A program made the position numbers and the translations under genes. The notes under the pieces were generated by a model that was not told the DNA's origin, did not search any database, and was given only the letters and a program-made list of their open reading frames with translations. Shown piece after piece: positions 61,845 through 64,000 of a stretch of 64,000 nt of DNA (its first letter is position 1; each line of letters starts with the position of its first letter). The stretch is from Sporothrix humicola (taxonomy: Eukaryota; Ascomycota; Sordariomycetes; Ophiostomatales; Ophiostomataceae), in NCBI GenBank assembly GCA_021396245.1, contig WNYE01000038.1:62001-126000 (forward strand). Direction: 5' to 3'.

Positions 61845-64000
61845 TGGCAGCTCCGGCGGAGATCATCTCCGGGAGACAGCCGTCCTATTAGTGGAAGAGC
61901 GGGGGAGGCGGGTGCTGCCTAGACTATAGTAGTGGCCGGGAGATGGCCGCCAACAACAAAGAAAACGCGATCCGTGTGGTATTGGTTAGCACGCCGGCCG
62001 GCGCGGTCCTTTTTGGCGTTTTGCGCGCCCAAAATCCAGGAACGTGCAATTAGCGATGCCAGTCGGGCGCTGTGTCGATTTCAGTTGGTACTTTTCACAA
62101 GCAAGAGAGGAGTATGTCGGAGGAGGCTGGGGCGAGACAAGGTGCAGTTTTGCGTTGGTGTTTTGGTAGGACGAAAAGCTCGCGGAGAGCTCAAGAACGA
62201 GAGTTGGGGTAGGGCATGGCACTGTAATACGAGAAGCGCGGTTAATTCGACGGGTCGTGCAGAAGGTAAAGCAAGGCCAGCTGCGGCCGGACTGGCGGCC
62301 GAAAATAGCGGCCTGAGGCGACGAGTCCTTTAGACAAGGAAAATAGGAAATATTGTGCAAGATTGGATTATCGTGCCGGCCGCCGGAAAGGCCAACGAGA
62401 TAAGAGAGGCCGGATGAGGACTGACCAGTCTATACCGGGTATATAGGAAGAAAGCGGGCGCAGCCGAGGGCGCGAAAAGGATCAAAAAGGAGATCGAGAG
62501 AGTTTCCCGGAGAGGAGACAAGGGGGGCGAGGCTGGATATAAATATATTTTCGTGATGATTTCGAGATGCGGAGGGCACGAGGCAGCGTTCTGGAAGCCG
62601 TGTCACAAGCGTTGGAAACGTGCAAGATTTTGAGGACGTGCGTGGTCGACAAGGCGGCGACGGTGGGCGGTGGGTGTGAAAAAGATATTGATAAGAGTAC
62701 GTCGTAAGAATGATAAAGTTCGGAGGAAAAGGAGAAAGACTGGAGATGTCGGCCAGGTTGACGAGGGGTTGACGAGTGCAGAGTTTCCCAAATTAGACAA
62801 CGATTCGAGAAGATGGCGGAATGGAAGTGGAGGGAAGGAACGACCAAGACCAAAAAAAATAAAGATAAATGGAAACGAGCAGGAACGATTGCACAAAGTA
62901 AGGCGTGGGACAAGACACAACGAGCAATTGGGAAATCTTGAGGAAGGAGCCGGGGGAAGGGTGGGCAGGAGGGGGTGGATAGGAAGCAGGTACTTGGATA
63001 GGCAGGGGTGTGTGGTGTGGGCACGCGGCAAGGGCGCAGGTGGTGTTGACGAGCAGTCGGGAAAGAGGCAGACTTGCAGGACACAGGCGAACGAGACAAG
63101 GCAGGTGCAGCTTGAGGAGAAGATACGAGTACGGCAAGATGAGGAAGGAGCGACCCAGTTCAGACACGCAACAAAGACGACAGTGGGGAGCTCAGGGAGT
63201 TCTAGGAACAAGCCGTCCGCTAGGAGGAAGGCTCGGGCAGTAGTTCAAATTTCAAAGGCATGCGAGCCTGAGGATACAAATCGAGTTGCAAAAACTCACC
63301 GGAGAGCAAGAGAGAAAGGGCCGCGGATGCAAAACAAGACGACCAAACCCGGTCAAGGTGGTGTGGAGATGTGGAGCTGAGAAGCCGTGGGCTTTGCAGG
63401 AGAGATTCTGGGCAGAGCGAGGGAAGGAAGGGAGCGCTGATGCCAGAACGGGAGGGAACACAATAACAACAAAACGTGCAGATGTGATGGCTCACAGCCG
63501 TTGGTCGAGAAGAAGGCACAGAGTCATAAAAAGGGAAAGAGCGAGAAACGAAACGAAATATGCGGACTCAGCGCACACCCTTCAAAATGCCCGCCGTGCC
63601 ACATCTACCACATGCAGCAGCTCGAGGAGCCTGGACGCCTGCCGCAAGCTACGACACATATTGTGTGGGTTGCGCACCCGTGCTGCAGGTCGATAGGCCA
63701 GGCAGCAGGCAGCCAGAGGGGAGAAGGCATGAGAAGAGCGAACGCATGCGACCCTCCCTGGTGCTCTGTGCTGTGGATGTGCTGTGGGGTGGGCACACCA
63801 GGCTGAAGGTACTCCCCTCCATCGCTCCTTCTCTCACGAAACTTGACACACCGTAAAAGGCCCTTTTGGGCAACGAAGAGGACCGAGGAAAAGAACGAGG
63901 CAAGGCCGGCCGGCAGCGGTTCTTTCCCGGAGATCGGGCTTTTGTCAAACTATCTTCTCTTCTATTTTACAATTTAATATAGATTGTTTTCTCTCGTTTC
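61845..64000. other. Upstream region of the large acidic protein gene (to window end)
   Basis: 2.2 kb, with no supported gene. Open frames on both strands (for example 62670-63380 + and 62482-63099 -) overlap one another and are low complexity, as expected of a purine-rich + strand that is a pyrimidine-rich leader on the minus strand. It probably contains the promoter and leader of the gene at 61844. A gene starting beyond 64000 cannot be excluded. Confidence 0.5.

Noticed and set aside
62482..63380. Overlapping 200-codon frames on both strands near the right end
   Set aside because: Low-complexity Arg/Lys/Gly on one strand and Leu/Pro/Ser on the other; typical of a pyrimidine-rich leader.
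1..64000. CRISPR array, prophage, rRNA or intact transposon
   Set aside because: No regularly spaced repeats, phage-type genes, rRNA blocks, terminal inverted repeats or transposase/reverse-transcriptase motifs were seen on either strand.

Overview
The window is nuclear DNA of a filamentous ascomycete (Pezizomycotina, most likely a Sordariomycete). The basis is: short spliceosomal introns of 58-199 nt with fungal signals (GTAAGT/GTATGT donors, CTAAC or CTGAC branch sites, YAG acceptors); two Zn2Cys6 regulators; a NUC-1/PHO4-type bHLH factor; an MPH1-type FANCM helicase; GC-rich coding regions separated by long pyrimidine-rich leaders and more AT-rich spacers. The genus cannot be fixed from the sequence alone. 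Eleven protein-coding genes are supported, about one per 5.8 kb. No tRNA, rRNA, CRISPR array or intact transposon was recognised.

Layout. 1-7.2 kb: a C2H2 zinc-finger regulator (+), convergent with the next gene. 7.2-15.6 kb: a head-to-head pair, the repair helicase mph1 (-) and the mRNA exporter mex67 (+), sharing an 832-bp promoter that carries ACGCG (MCB-like), CACGTG and CCAAT elements. 15.6-21.7 kb: a gene-poor stretch ending in a pyrimidine-rich leader. 21.7-24.1 kb: a kelch-like single-pass membrane protein. 24.1-29.5 kb: gene-poor. 29.5-32 kb: a NUC-1/PHO4-type bHLH regulator with uORFs. 34.8-36.9 kb: an alpha-crystallin (Hsp20) domain at the end of a very long His/Gly/Pro-rich region. 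38-40.8 kb: the inner nuclear membrane protein Src1/Heh1 (LEM/HeH plus MSC domains). 41.3-48.2 kb: two Zn2Cys6 transcription factors on the minus strand. 50.2-57 kb: a Dal5/Fen2-type MFS permease (-) divergent from a type I Baeyer-Villiger monooxygenase (+). 57.5-61.8 kb: a large uncharacterised acidic, Gln-rich protein (-).

Functionally the window mixes housekeeping genes (DNA repair, mRNA export, nuclear envelope) with four transcription regulators and a small metabolic pair. I see no prophage, defence island or full biosynthetic cluster. The observations most worth following up are the collagen-like/His-rich Hsp20 protein, the dual-frame second exon of src1 (which would give one- or two-pass membrane isoforms), the exceptionally long RGG/acidic tail on Mph1, the uncharacterised 1432-residue protein, and the inverted TGGTCA repeats between the permease and the monooxygenase.
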